Below, piece by piece: positions 1-6,945 of a stretch of 8,565 nt of DNA. The notes under the pieces were generated by a model. The model did no database searches and was not told where the DNA came from. It was given only the letters and a program-made list of their open reading frames with translations. This DNA is from an uncultured Eubacteriales bacterium. Lineage in GTDB: Bacteria > Bacillota > Clostridia > Oscillospirales > Oscillospiraceae. The first letter of the stretch is position 1. Each line of letters opens with the position of its first letter. A program made the translations under genes and the position numbers. The DNA lies in the NCBI GenBank assembly GCA_900551495.1, contig URWG01000077.1, forward strand, positions 1 through 8,565, given 5' to 3'.

Positions 1-36
1 CGAACGGAACCGCTGCTCTTTGTTTTGCTGTTTTGC

Positions 37-237
37 TTACTTCATGTTGCGCTCGTAAGCTTCGATCATCTTCTTGACCATCTGACCGCCGACAGAGCCT
101 GCCTCACGGGAGGTCAGGTCGCCGTTGTAACCCTGCTTCAGGTTGACGCCGACTTCTCCGGCAGCTTCCATCTTGAACTTGTCCATCGCTTCGCGTGCTT
201 GGGGAACATTGATCTGATTGGTGTTCTTCATTTTCAT
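37..237 (-). CDS. Alpha/beta-type small acid-soluble spore protein (SASP)
   Basis: This 66-residue protein belongs to the alpha/beta SASP family. These proteins coat DNA in the developing spore, hold it in an A-like form that resists UV damage, and are degraded at germination by the GPR protease. The C-terminal half carries the family signature GDLTSREAGSVGGQMVKKMI, and the N-terminal half has the usual helix with KFKMEAAGEVGV, where the GPR cleavage region normally lies. The length is typical. The start is the ATG at 237-235: an AAAAGGAG Shine-Dalgarno sequence (complement of 243-250) lies 5 nt upstream, whereas the second Met (231) would be 11 nt away. In relatives the gene is transcribed in the forespore by sigma-G, but I could not find a convincing sigma-G promoter upstream. 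It is transcribed away from the cas operon and is probably an unrelated chromosomal neighbour. It shows that the host makes spores. Confidence 0.95.
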   Translation of the reverse strand: MKMKNTNQINVPQAREAMDKFKMEAAGEVGVNLKQGYNGDLTSREAGSVGGQMVKKMIEAYERNMK

Positions 238-412
238 TCCATCTCCTTTTGTCGTTTTGAAGTCATCAAATGTATGAATTTGATTTCCTCGGTGGTAGTT
301 TTACCGTCCGACTGAGAAATATCAGTGACAATTTTTGATAAAAAATCGTATTTCTGCAAGAGCAATTTGAACAATCGCGTGAAATCTGAGAAGCAAAAAA
401 ATGTTAATTTTT

Positions 413-422
413 GTCGATCGAC
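413..422. promoter_or_regulatory. Perfect 10-bp palindrome beside the cas promoter (possible operator)
   Basis: GTCGATCGAC is a perfect 10-bp palindrome ending 2 bp before the -35 hexamer. It stands out because the surrounding DNA is very A+T-rich. Its position fits a site for a dimeric DNA-binding regulator of the cas promoter. No regulator gene is in the window and I do not recognise the motif, so the operator role is inference. Confidence 0.35.
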
Positions 423-424
423 TA

Positions 425-452
425 TTGCATAGAATAAATAACATGATATAAT
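425..452 (+). promoter_or_regulatory. Predicted housekeeping promoter of the cas operon
   Basis: A perfect -10 hexamer TATAAT (447-452) is preceded by TGA, making an extended -10 (TGnTATAAT). The -35 candidate TTGCAT (425-430) keeps the TTG of the consensus and sits 16 nt upstream. Transcription would begin near 459, leaving about 90 nt before the cas3 ATG. It is the only strong promoter I see ahead of the operon, so it probably drives all cas genes. An extended -10 this close to consensus suggests substantial basal activity unless it is repressed. Confidence 0.75.
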
Positions 453-551
453 GAAAGAAAAGCAAAACCATACGATTCAGTATGCAGCACAAACTGCCTC
501 GGCTGACGCGGCGGCGGAAAACAGTGCTCTGAAAGAACAGCGGTGAGACAT

Positions 552-2921
552 ATGAAGTATTATGCACACATCCGCGAAGCTCCGAGTGGGGAGCACGCGC
601 GGCAGACGGTCCGTGAGCATCTGACGCAAACGGCGCAGCGTGCATCGCAGTGCTTGCAGACGGTCGGACTGGAGCATGCCGCTTATCTTGCGGGCTTGCT
701 TCATGACATGGGCAAGTACACCGAGGATTTTCAGGAGTATTTGTCCGCAGGGGAGCAGGGAAAGCGCGGCAGTGTGATCCACACCTTCCAAGGCTGCCGC
801 TATTTAATGGAACGTTTTCACCGTGAATCCAACGAGCCGCCAGAGATCATCGGCTCCGAGCTGATTGCCTTTGCGATCGGTGCGCATCACGGTCTGTTCG
901 ATTGCGTGGACTCGGCGCGGCGTGTCGGGCTGCAATACCGCGCCGAAAAGCAAAACATATCGTACGAGGAAGCTGTCGCAGCTTTCGAGGAGGAGATCTC
1001 CGCCGAGGAGATCAAGAAGCTTTTTGACGAAGCCGCCGAGGAGCTCGACCGTGTTGTTATGCGGTTGGACAAGACCTACGCAAGTGATCGTGACTATGCG
1101 TTTGAGGCGGGTCTGTTGGCAAGGCTGCTCTTATCCGCCGTTATTGAGGGCGACCGCCGCGATACTGCCGCATTTATGAACGGCACTGCTCCGCACGCTT
1201 TGCCGTCGGATATGGTTCCGATCTGGAAGGACCGTTTGGAATATTTGGTGAAAAGGCTGGACGGCTTCCCGCGCAACACGCCGATCGCCGCTGCCCGCCA
1301 TACGATCTCGGAGCAGTGCCGCGCCTTTGCAACGCGCAAGCCCGACATCTATCGGCTGAATGTTCCGACGGGCGGCGGAAAAACGCTCAGCTCGCTGCGA
1401 TATGCACTGGCGCACGCGATGCACCATAATAAGCGGCGGCTGATCTTTACCTCTCCGCTGCTGTCGATCCTTGAGCAGAACGCAAGCGTCATTCACGAAT
1501 TTGTCGGCGACGATCGGCTGATTTTGGAGCACCATTCCAATGTCGTCCAAACGGACCGAACAGGGGACGAGCTGGACGAGCGGGAGCTTCTCGTGCAGAG
1601 CTGGGACGCGCCGATCATTATTACGACCCTGGTCCAGCTTCTGAACACCATGTTTTCCGGCAAAACGACCGCAATTCGGCGCTTTCAGGCGCTGTGCGAC
1701 AGCGTTATTGTGATCGATGAGGTGCAGACCGTGCCCATCAAAATGTTGACGCTCTTTAATCTTGCGATTCAGTTTTTGAGCGAACAGTGCGGCGCAACGG
1801 TAGTACTCTGCTCGGCGACTCAGCCGGAGTTAGAGGGCGCGAAACACCCGCTGCGCCGAAAGCCTGAGGAGATCGTCCCGAGAGATGCGGCACTTTGGGC
1901 AGCCTTCCGCAGGACGGAGCTTCGCAGAATTCCCGACCGCCGTTTGGAGGAGCTTCCCGACCTGATTCGCGTACAAATGGACGCAGCCAAAAGCTTACTT
2001 GTCGTGTGCAACACAAAGTCGGAAGCCGCATATCTGTCGGAGAAAACCAAATTCTCGGACTATCGGAGCTTCCATCTGTCCGCCGCGATGTGTATGCAGC
2101 ACAGGCGCGACGTGCTCGCCGCATTGCAGGAGGCGCTTTCACGGCATGAAAAGGTGCTGTGCGTCGCAACACAGGTGATCGAGGCGGGCGTCGATATTTC
2201 ATTTAATGCGGTTATGCGGCTGGCAGCGGGGATGGATAGCATCGTTCAGGCTGCAGGGCGCTGCAACCGCAGCGGCGAATCGGCAGTGCCGCGTCCCGTG
2301 TATACCGTATTCTGCTCGGATGAACGCCTCGATATGCTGCGGGATATTCTGCTCGGAAAGGAAGCAACGCTTGCGCTGATGACTGCTTTTCAAAAGACAC
2401 CGGAGCAGTTTGAAGACGATCTGCTTTCCGACGCCGCCATCTGTTACTACTACCGCGCACTGTATCAGGAAATGGCTGATCAGGCGCAGGACTACAGCCT
2501 CGCCAAAGAAGATACGACGCTGTTTGATCTGATGGCGACCAACGAAAAATACGCGGACGAGCATTGCCCGAACGCAGAGGGCTTCTTCCTGCATCAAGCA
2601 TTCAAAACGGCGGGAGCGCAGTTCACCGTATTTGACGAGGATACCACCGATATTTTGGTCCCGTACGGCAGGGGAAAGCAGCTCATTGCGGAGCTGTGCG
2701 GCGACCGATGCAGGCTGGACTCCCTCTATCGGGCAGCAGTATTGAAGGAAGCGAGCTGCTATACCGTCGGTATCTATCCGAACCAAAAGGAACGGTTGGA
2801 GCAGCGGCAGGCGCTGATCTCCGTCTGCGGCGGCTGCGCTTGGGTTCTTGGGGACGGCTTTTACGACGATGCCGTCGGTCTTACCGTGAGCGAAGAAAAA
2901 CAAGAATATACGGAGGTGTAA
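552..2921 (+). CDS. cas3: CRISPR-associated helicase/nuclease Cas3 (type I-C)
   Basis: Cas3 is the effector nuclease-helicase: once the surveillance complex has opened an R-loop, it nicks the displaced strand with its HD domain and unwinds and degrades the target with its SF2 helicase. The N-terminal HD domain (about residues 1-210) shows H23 (REHLTQTA), H51-D52 (GLLHDMGK), H112-H113 (GAHHGLFD) and D201 in the SAVIEGDRRDT motif. The helicase follows: Walker A VPTGGGKT with K277, Walker B DEVQ (389-392), motif III SAT (421-423), ATQVIEAGVDIS near 540-550, and the arginine-finger motif QAAGRCNR near 566-573. The C-terminal region continues to 789 residues, a normal I-C length. I chose ATG 552 because GGTGA (542-546) lies 5 nt upstream; the GTG at 543 lies inside that Shine-Dalgarno sequence. 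It is the first gene of the operon and ends 4 nt before cas5c. It appears intact and catalytically competent. Confidence 0.97.
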   Translation: MKYYAHIREAPSGEHARQTVREHLTQTAQRASQCLQTVGLEHAAYLAGLLHDMGKYTEDFQEYLSAGEQGKRGSVIHTFQGCRYLMERFHRESNEPPEIIGSELIAFAIGAHHGLFDCVDSARRVGLQYRAEKQNISYEEAVAAFEEEISAEEIKKLFDEAAEELDRVVMRLDKTYASDRDYAFEAGLLARLLLSAVIEGDRRDTAAFMNGTAPHALPSDMVPIWKDRLEYLVKRLDGFPRNTPIAAARHTISEQCRAFATRKPDIYRLNVPTGGGKTLSSLRYALAHAMHHNKRRLIFTSPLLSILEQNASVIHEFVGDDRLILEHHSNVVQTDRTGDELDERELLVQSWDAPIIITTLVQLLNTMFSGKTTAIRRFQALCDSVIVIDEVQTVPIKMLTLFNLAIQFLSEQCGATVVLCSATQPELEGAKHPLRRKPEEIVPRDAALWAAFRRTELRRIPDRRLEELPDLIRVQMDAAKSLLVVCNTKSEAAYLSEKTKFSDYRSFHLSAAMCMQHRRDVLAALQEALSRHEKVLCVATQVIEAGVDISFNAVMRLAAGMDSIVQAAGRCNRSGESAVPRPVYTVFCSDERLDMLRDILLGKEATLALMTAFQKTPEQFEDDLLSDAAICYYYRALYQEMADQAQDYSLAKEDTTLFDLMATNEKYADEHCPNAEGFFLHQAFKTAGAQFTVFDEDTTDILVPYGRGKQLIAELCGDRCRLDSLYRAAVLKEASCYTVGIYPNQKERLEQRQALISVCGGCAWVLGDGFYDDAVGLTVSEEKQEYTEV

Positions 2922-2925
2922 CGGA

Positions 2926-3660
2926 TTGAAGAACACAAAATACGACAACATTGTGGAGTTTCAGGTGACGGGGGACTATGCCTTGTTCTCGGACCCGATC
3001 ATGCGCGTCGGCGGCGAAAAATGCACCTATCAGGTGCCGACCTACGAGGCGCTGAAAGGGATCCTTCACTCGGTGTATTGGAAGCCCACGCTGATTTGGA
3101 TCATCGACGCCGTTCGGATCATGAATCCCATTCAGATGGAGACGAAGGGGATTCGCCCGATCAAGTACCACGGCGGGAATGACCTCAGCTATTACACCTA
3201 CCTGAAGAACTGCCGCTATCAGGTCCGCGCCCACTTTGAGTGGAACGAAAACCGCCCCGAGCTGGCGGCTGACCGCAATGAGAACAAGCACCACGAGATT
3301 GCAAAAAAGATGATCCGAAAAGGCGGACGTCGTGACATCTTCTTGGGCGCGCGGGAATGTCAGGGATATGTGGAGCCGTGCGTTTTCGGTGAGGGGGCAG
3401 GCGCTTACGACGAGACGGAGGAATTGAGCTTCGGACTGATGTATCACGGCATCACCTACGCCGACGAAGCTTATTCCGACGACACGAAGGGCAAAATGAC
3501 GGTCCGCTTTTGGAATCCCGTCATGAAGCGCGGCGTGATCTCCTTCCTGCCGCCGGAGCGCTGCTCCATACTGAAGCCGATCTGCGAGATGGAGTTAAAG
3601 CCCTTCGGTGAAAATCTGAACAATTTCTCGGGTCTGCGAGAGTTCGGGGAGGTTACATAA
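2926..3660 (+). CDS. cas5c: Cas5c (Cas5d), crRNA-processing and handle-binding subunit
   Basis: Type I-C Cas5 of 244 residues. Unlike Cas5 of most type I systems, the I-C protein is an endoribonuclease that replaces Cas6: it cuts each repeat at the 3' base of its stem and stays on the 5' handle of the crRNA in the complex. The fold starts with the Cas5 RAMP strand VEFQVTGDYALFSD, followed by YQVPTYEALKGIL near 35-47. K121-H122-H123 in NENKHHEIAKKM probably includes the Lys/His pair known to be catalytic in the Bacillus halodurans protein; this is my alignment by eye. RRDIFLGARECQGYVEP (about 135-151) is a further family motif. The start is a TTG (2926), chosen because GGAGGTG (2912-2918) sits 7 nt upstream and the family N-terminus begins here. 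The stop TAA overlaps the cas8c ATG by one base (TAATG), suggesting translational coupling. There is no cas6 in the window, which fits this role. Confidence 0.95.
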   Translation: MKNTKYDNIVEFQVTGDYALFSDPIMRVGGEKCTYQVPTYEALKGILHSVYWKPTLIWIIDAVRIMNPIQMETKGIRPIKYHGGNDLSYYTYLKNCRYQVRAHFEWNENRPELAADRNENKHHEIAKKMIRKGGRRDIFLGARECQGYVEPCVFGEGAGAYDETEELSFGLMYHGITYADEAYSDDTKGKMTVRFWNPVMKRGVISFLPPERCSILKPICEMELKPFGENLNNFSGLREFGEVT

Positions 3661-5447
3661 TGGGACTTTTACAACGAGCAATCGAAACCTACGACGCAAA
3701 TGCAAGCTTGATCGGTGTATATCGGGAGGACCACGATCCGCTCGCGCCGATCGGTCACACCGTGACAAGCGCAGCTATTGAGATCACCCTGAATTCAGAC
3801 GGAACATTCTTGACCGCAAGAGAGGTCGGAAAGCGTGAGCCGAAAATTGTGATTCCGGTCACGGAAGAATCGGATGGTCGCACAAGCGCACTCGCAGCAC
3901 ACCCTCTGTGCGATCAATTAAAATACGTCGCTCCGCCTAACGCGCAAGCACACGAGCTTTATCTGAACGGGCTGCAAGACTGGCTGGAATCCGCACACAG
4001 CCATCCGTTCCTCTCCGCCGTCTTTGCCTATGTATCGGGCGGCACGATCCTTGAGGACCTTACAAAATGCGGCATACTTGCTCCCGACGCTGCGTGGAGT
4101 GACATTGAAAAGAAGCTTGTCCGTTGGCGCATACTGGGGCTTGACGACGAGGAAGCTGCTTGTTGGCGGAATCAAAAGCTGTTCTCCGCCTTCATTTCCT
4201 ATTACTGTGAGCGCATCGCTGCACGGGATTCCGACCTGTGCATGATCGACGGACGCACAGAGACGCTTGCAGCGCAGCATCCGAAGGGGATCATTCCCGT
4301 CAACGGCAATGCAAAGCTAATCTCCGCCAATGACGAAAGCGGCTTTACCTATCGCGGACGCTTCGCGGATGATCGGCAAGCCGCTACCGTCAGCTACATC
4401 GCGTCGCAGAAGGCGCACAATGCCCTGCGTTGGCTGGCTTCGGAGGAAGGGGTGCGGGAGTTTTCGGGGAACCGCATTTTCCTGTGCTGGAATCCGAAGG
4501 GAAAAGCGCTGCTGAAGTTGATGCGCAGAGTGCACACCGCCGAAAACGAGGCTCCCCGCAGACCGAGCGATTATCAGGCACGGCTGCAAAGCACGCTGCT
4601 GAGCTTCCGTAAGGATCATCAGTTGGACGACAGCGACTGTGCAATCTTGGCAAGCTTCGACGCGGCAACAACGGGGCGTCTTGCCGTCACCTATTACAAC
4701 GAAATTTCGCTGAAAACATTCTTGGAGCGTATGCACGATTGGGACGCGCACTGCTGTTGGTACGCGGGAAGCTACGGGATTCAGGCGCCGAACCTGCTGC
4801 AAATTGTAGACCGCGCGTTCGGAACGCAGCGGAAAAACGGACTGGAAACGGACAACCGCATCCAGCGCCAGCATTTACAGCGCCTGCTGAGCTGCAAGAT
4901 GAGCGGTAGCATATTTCCGATCGACATTTTGAGAGCGCTGACGCAGCGGGCATCCTCGCCGCTTGCCTACAGCGAGGCGGATTGGCGAAAAATTGTGCAG
5001 ACGGCGTGCGCCGCACTCCAAAAATACAGATACGACACGAAACAGGGAGGTAACGAAATGGCTTGGGAATTGGGCAAAAGGGACCGCAGCTTCCAATACG
5101 GCAGACTTTTGGCTGCAATGGAACGTGCGGAAGCAGACTACTATTACAAGACACAGGAGGCACGGCAAACCAACGCAGTGAAATTCATGGCTGAGTTCCG
5201 GCAGCGCCCGTTCTCTGTGTTTGAACGGCTCAATCGGCACCTGCATCAGGCATATCTCGACCGCGTAGACCCGTGGCAGGCAGCCCGTTATGAGCGGCTG
5301 GTCGGGGAGATATTCGAAATTCTCCGCGATTTCCCGGAAAACGAGCTGAATCAGCCGCTGGAGGACCTCTATCTGATGGGCTACGAGCTGCAGAGAAACG
5401 CTTTCTTCACCAAAAAAGACACCGAAAACAATACTGAGGAGGAATAA
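3660..5447 (+). CDS. cas8c: Cas8c (Csd1), large subunit of the type I-C Cascade
   Basis: Large subunit of 595 residues, within the usual Csd1 range. In the I-C complex it recognises the PAM, helps open the target duplex and provides the landing site for Cas3. The N-terminus (GLLQRAIETYDAN, then PLAPIGHTVTSAAIEITLNSDG) matches the Csd1 pattern of an N-terminal helix followed by a beta strand. Other Csd1-like stretches are NGNAKLISANDESGFTYRGRF and YNEISLKTFLERMHDWD. The ATG overlaps the cas5c stop (TAATG) and has GGGGAGG (3646-3652) 7 nt upstream. The last 129 residues are the small-subunit-like helical region and are also predicted to be made separately as Cas11c (see 5058-5447). The stop is 3 nt before the cas7c ATG. 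I see no frameshift. Cas8 proteins diverge strongly, so the call also rests on position between cas5c and cas7c. Confidence 0.95.
   Translation: MGLLQRAIETYDANASLIGVYREDHDPLAPIGHTVTSAAIEITLNSDGTFLTAREVGKREPKIVIPVTEESDGRTSALAAHPLCDQLKYVAPPNAQAHELYLNGLQDWLESAHSHPFLSAVFAYVSGGTILEDLTKCGILAPDAAWSDIEKKLVRWRILGLDDEEAACWRNQKLFSAFISYYCERIAARDSDLCMIDGRTETLAAQHPKGIIPVNGNAKLISANDESGFTYRGRFADDRQAATVSYIASQKAHNALRWLASEEGVREFSGNRIFLCWNPKGKALLKLMRRVHTAENEAPRRPSDYQARLQSTLLSFRKDHQLDDSDCAILASFDAATTGRLAVTYYNEISLKTFLERMHDWDAHCCWYAGSYGIQAPNLLQIVDRAFGTQRKNGLETDNRIQRQHLQRLLSCKMSGSIFPIDILRALTQRASSPLAYSEADWRKIVQTACAALQKYRYDTKQGGNEMAWELGKRDRSFQYGRLLAAMERAEADYYYKTQEARQTNAVKFMAEFRQRPFSVFERLNRHLHQAYLDRVDPWQAARYERLVGEIFEILRDFPENELNQPLEDLYLMGYELQRNAFFTKKDTENNTEEE
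5044..5051 (+). promoter_or_regulatory. Internal ribosome binding site for cas11c within cas8c
   Basis: AGGGAGGT is a near-perfect Shine-Dalgarno sequence lying inside the cas8c reading frame, where it encodes part of a Gln-Gly-Gly run. It is 7 nt ahead of ATG 5058, which is codon 467 of cas8c and in the same frame. Strength and spacing equal those of the true gene starts in this operon (for example GGGGAGG with 7 nt before cas8c), so it most likely drives internal initiation. Confidence 0.85.
5058..5447 (+). CDS. cas11c: Cas11c small subunit, internally translated from cas8c
   Basis: A 129-residue product read in the same frame as cas8c, starting at its codon 467 and sharing its stop. In type I-C systems studied experimentally, a separate small subunit is made by internal initiation near the 3' end of cas8c. 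Several copies line the belly of the complex and stabilise the R-loop; without it interference is impaired. Here the evidence is the strong Shine-Dalgarno sequence at 5044-5051, the 7-nt spacing, and a product of the expected size. The sequence starts MAWELGKRDRSFQYGRLLA and reads as mostly helical and rich in charged and aromatic residues, with segments such as MERAEADYYYKTQEAR, FERLNRHLHQAYLDR and LVGEIFEILRDF, which fits the all-helical Cas11 fold. It does not look like a separate duplicated gene. What is inferred is that translation actually occurs in this host. Confidence 0.85.
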   Translation: MAWELGKRDRSFQYGRLLAAMERAEADYYYKTQEARQTNAVKFMAEFRQRPFSVFERLNRHLHQAYLDRVDPWQAARYERLVGEIFEILRDFPENELNQPLEDLYLMGYELQRNAFFTKKDTENNTEEE

Positions 5448-5450
5448 ACA

Positions 5451-6293
5451 ATGGCAGCACTGAATCACAAAATCGACTTTTTGGCACTGATCTCCGTGAC
5501 CAAGGCAAACAGCAACGGCGACCCGCTGAACGGCAACCGCCCCCGAATGGACTATAACGGCATGGGCGAAATTTCGGATGTCTGTATCAAGCGGAAGATT
5601 CGCAACCGTATGCAGGACCTCGGCAACGCGATCTTTTTGCAGTCCGACGACCGCTGCGATGACGGCTTCAAAAGCTTAAGCGAGCGCGCAGCGGCTGCAA
5701 CCAAGGGAATTAAGGATTCGGATAAGGACGCCTACACGCAGCTCGTATGCGAAAAGTGGATGGATGTACGCAGTTTCGGACAGGTGTTTGCCTTCAAAGG
5801 GATCAAGGACCCCATCGGCGTTCGCGGTCCTGTTTCCATCCATCAGGCGGTCAGTGTTTCTCCCGTGGAAATCGAAGAAATGCAGATCACCAAGAGCGTC
5901 AACGGCGAACCGAAGGCGACGCGTTCCTCGGACACGATGGGCAGAAAGCACTTCGTCCGCTTCGGACTTTATACAGTCAAGGGCGCGATCAATGTACAGT
6001 TGGCGGAAAAGACCGGCTTTTCGCAGGAGGACGCAGCAGTGGTGAAGGAATGCCTGCGCACGCTCTTTGTAAACGACGCCTCCGCCGCACGTCCCGAAGG
6101 CTCGATGGAGGTCGTAAAGCTCTACTGGTGGGAGCATAACTGCAAGGACGGGCAGTATTCGTCCGCGAAGGTACACCGCAGCGTCCACGTCACCGCAAAG
6201 AATTCGACGGAACTTCCGAAAGGCATTGATGATTACATCATCACGGTGGACGAGCTGCCCGATCTGAAGCCGGAGATCATTGATGGCGTATAA
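5451..6293 (+). CDS. cas7c: Cas7c (Csd2), crRNA-coating backbone subunit
   Basis: Csd2/Cas7 family protein of 280 residues. Multiple copies polymerise along the crRNA spacer and form the backbone of the surveillance complex. The N-terminus carries the family signature SNGDPLNGNRPRMDYNGMG (about residues 20-39), followed by EISDVCIKRKIRNRM, the Cas7 RNA-binding region. GVRGPVSIHQAVSVSPVEI and MGRKHFVRFGLYTVKGAIN are further conserved segments, and WWEHNCKDGQYSSAKVHRSV near the C-terminus completes the RRM-like fold. The ATG has GAGGAGG (5436-5442) 8 nt upstream, the strongest ribosome binding site in the operon, which suits a subunit needed in several copies. It follows the cas8c stop by 3 nt and overlaps cas4 by 11 nt. 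A hairpin immediately follows its stop codon (6295-6315). Confidence 0.97.
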   Translation: MAALNHKIDFLALISVTKANSNGDPLNGNRPRMDYNGMGEISDVCIKRKIRNRMQDLGNAIFLQSDDRCDDGFKSLSERAAAATKGIKDSDKDAYTQLVCEKWMDVRSFGQVFAFKGIKDPIGVRGPVSIHQAVSVSPVEIEEMQITKSVNGEPKATRSSDTMGRKHFVRFGLYTVKGAINVQLAEKTGFSQEDAAVVKECLRTLFVNDASAARPEGSMEVVKLYWWEHNCKDGQYSSAKVHRSVHVTAKNSTELPKGIDDYIITVDELPDLKPEIIDGV

Positions 6294-6945
6294 CGAGGAG
6301 GAGTATCTCCTCCTCTCCGGAATTCAGCATTTTTGCTTCTGCCGCAGGCAGTGGGCGCTGATCCACGTTGAAAATCAGTGGTCGGAGAACGTCAGGACCG
6401 TTGCGGGCGAGATCATGCACGAACGCGCTCACAATTCCGAGCTGCGCGAGAAGCGGGCAGGCATGGTCATTACGCGCGATTTTGCCGTTTCTTCGCCGAC
6501 TTTGGGCGTCTCGGGCGCGTGTGATATTGTGGAATTCAGACCGTCCGACAAGGGAATCCCGCTGCCGAAGGAGAACGGTCTGTTTCAGCCCTATCCTGTG
6601 GAATACAAGCACGGCTCTCCGCGCGAGGATCGGGCAAACGAGCTGCAATTATGCGGACAAGCCATGTGCCTTGAGGAGATGCTCTGCTGCGATATACCGC
6701 GGGGCGCCCTCTATTTCGGCGAGACGCGGCGGCGTGTCGAGGTGGAGTTTACATCTGAGCTTCGCAGGGAGGTCACAGATACACTGGGCGAAATGCACGA
6801 GCTGTACCGACGAGGGCATACCCCGAGGGTAAAGCCGACGAAATCCTGCAACGCCTGTTCGCTCAGGGAGCTGTGTCTGCCGAAGCTGACGCACTGCGGG
6901 TCGGTGAAGCGCTATTTGGAAAAGCATATGGAGGAGACGCTATGA
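6283..6945 (+). CDS. cas4: Cas4, PAM-selecting adaptation nuclease
   Basis: RecB-like, iron-sulfur-containing nuclease of 220 residues. In I-C systems Cas4 joins Cas1-Cas2, recognises the PAM in prespacers and trims the PAM end so that spacers insert in the correct orientation. Visible motifs are the first cluster cysteine C20 in FCFCRRQWALIH (C18 is also present), H46 in AGEIMHERAH, D81 in SGACDIVEF, E107 and K109 in PVEYKH, and Q122 in the ANELQLCGQA helix. The other three cluster cysteines are C189, C192 and C198 in KSCNACSLRELCLP. All nuclease and cluster positions appear present. I chose ATG 6283, with GGAG (6272-6275) 7 nt upstream; the TTG at 6280 adds one Met and is closer. It overlaps cas7c by 11 nt at the start and cas1 by 4 nt (ATGA) at the end, implying coupling. 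Confidence 0.96.
   Translation: MAYNEEEYLLLSGIQHFCFCRRQWALIHVENQWSENVRTVAGEIMHERAHNSELREKRAGMVITRDFAVSSPTLGVSGACDIVEFRPSDKGIPLPKENGLFQPYPVEYKHGSPREDRANELQLCGQAMCLEEMLCCDIPRGALYFGETRRRVEVEFTSELRREVTDTLGEMHELYRRGHTPRVKPTKSCNACSLRELCLPKLTHCGSVKRYLEKHMEETL
6295..6315 (+). repeat. Perfect 9-bp inverted repeat at the cas7c/cas4 junction
   Basis: GAGGAGGAG (6295-6303), loop TAT, then CTCCTCCTC (6307-6315). It begins one base after the cas7c stop and lies in codons 5-11 of cas4, encoding Glu-Glu-Glu-Tyr-Leu-Leu-Leu with identical codons on each arm. In RNA it would form a stable 9-bp stem with a 3-nt loop. The left arm resembles a Shine-Dalgarno sequence and the right arm an anti-Shine-Dalgarno sequence. 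A role in protecting cas7c mRNA or damping cas4 translation is inference. There is no U tract, so it is not an intrinsic terminator. Confidence 0.6.

Larger units (their letters stand above)
238..551. other. Divergent intergenic region between SASP gene and cas3
   Basis: This roughly 310-nt stretch separates two divergently transcribed genes, and I see no coding sequence in it. The left part (238-250) holds the SASP ribosome binding site on the minus strand. The middle (about 310-410) is strongly A+T-rich and contains a 6-bp A/T-only inverted repeat, ATTTTT-GATA-AAAAAT, at 331-346, too weak to call a terminator. The right part holds the cas promoter (425-452), a palindrome (413-422) and a 5' untranslated leader of about 90 nt that turns G+C-rich after 495. 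In that leader, AGCAC (486-490) and GTGCT (524-528) could pair, but I see no recognisable riboswitch. Confidence 0.8.

Noticed and set aside
1..36. Possible terminator of the SASP gene
   Set aside because: Only a 3-bp CGG-TT-CCG stem is visible on the minus strand and the window ends before any T tract, so it cannot be supported.
331..346. A/T-only inverted repeat ATTTTT-GATA-AAAAAT as a terminator
   Set aside because: The 6-bp A/T stem is too weak, and it lies upstream of both divergent genes where no transcript needs to end.
543..551. GTG start three codons upstream of the chosen cas3 ATG
   Set aside because: The GTG lies within the GGTGA Shine-Dalgarno sequence that serves ATG 552.
2199..2951. 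Long minus-strand open frame (250 codons) antisense to cas3 and the cas5c start
   Set aside because: It lies wholly opposite well-supported cas genes and its product resembles no family I know. Long antisense frames are common opposite G+C-rich genes.
4317..4874. Minus-strand open frame of 185 codons antisense to cas8c
   Set aside because: It is a shadow of the cas8c reading frame with no recognisable domain.
5155..5160. Second strong internal Shine-Dalgarno sequence (AGGAGG) in cas8c
   Set aside because: The nearest in-frame start codons (GTG 5178, ATG 5187) are 17 and 26 nt downstream, too far for normal initiation.
5676..6188. Minus-strand open frame of 170 codons antisense to cas7c
   Set aside because: It is opposite a conserved Cas7 gene and shows no domain signature.
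6873..6941. GTG-started 23-residue N-terminal extension of Cas1
   Set aside because: It overlaps the end of cas4 and does not resemble Cas1, while ATG 6942 has a strong Shine-Dalgarno sequence and the normal ATGA overlap.
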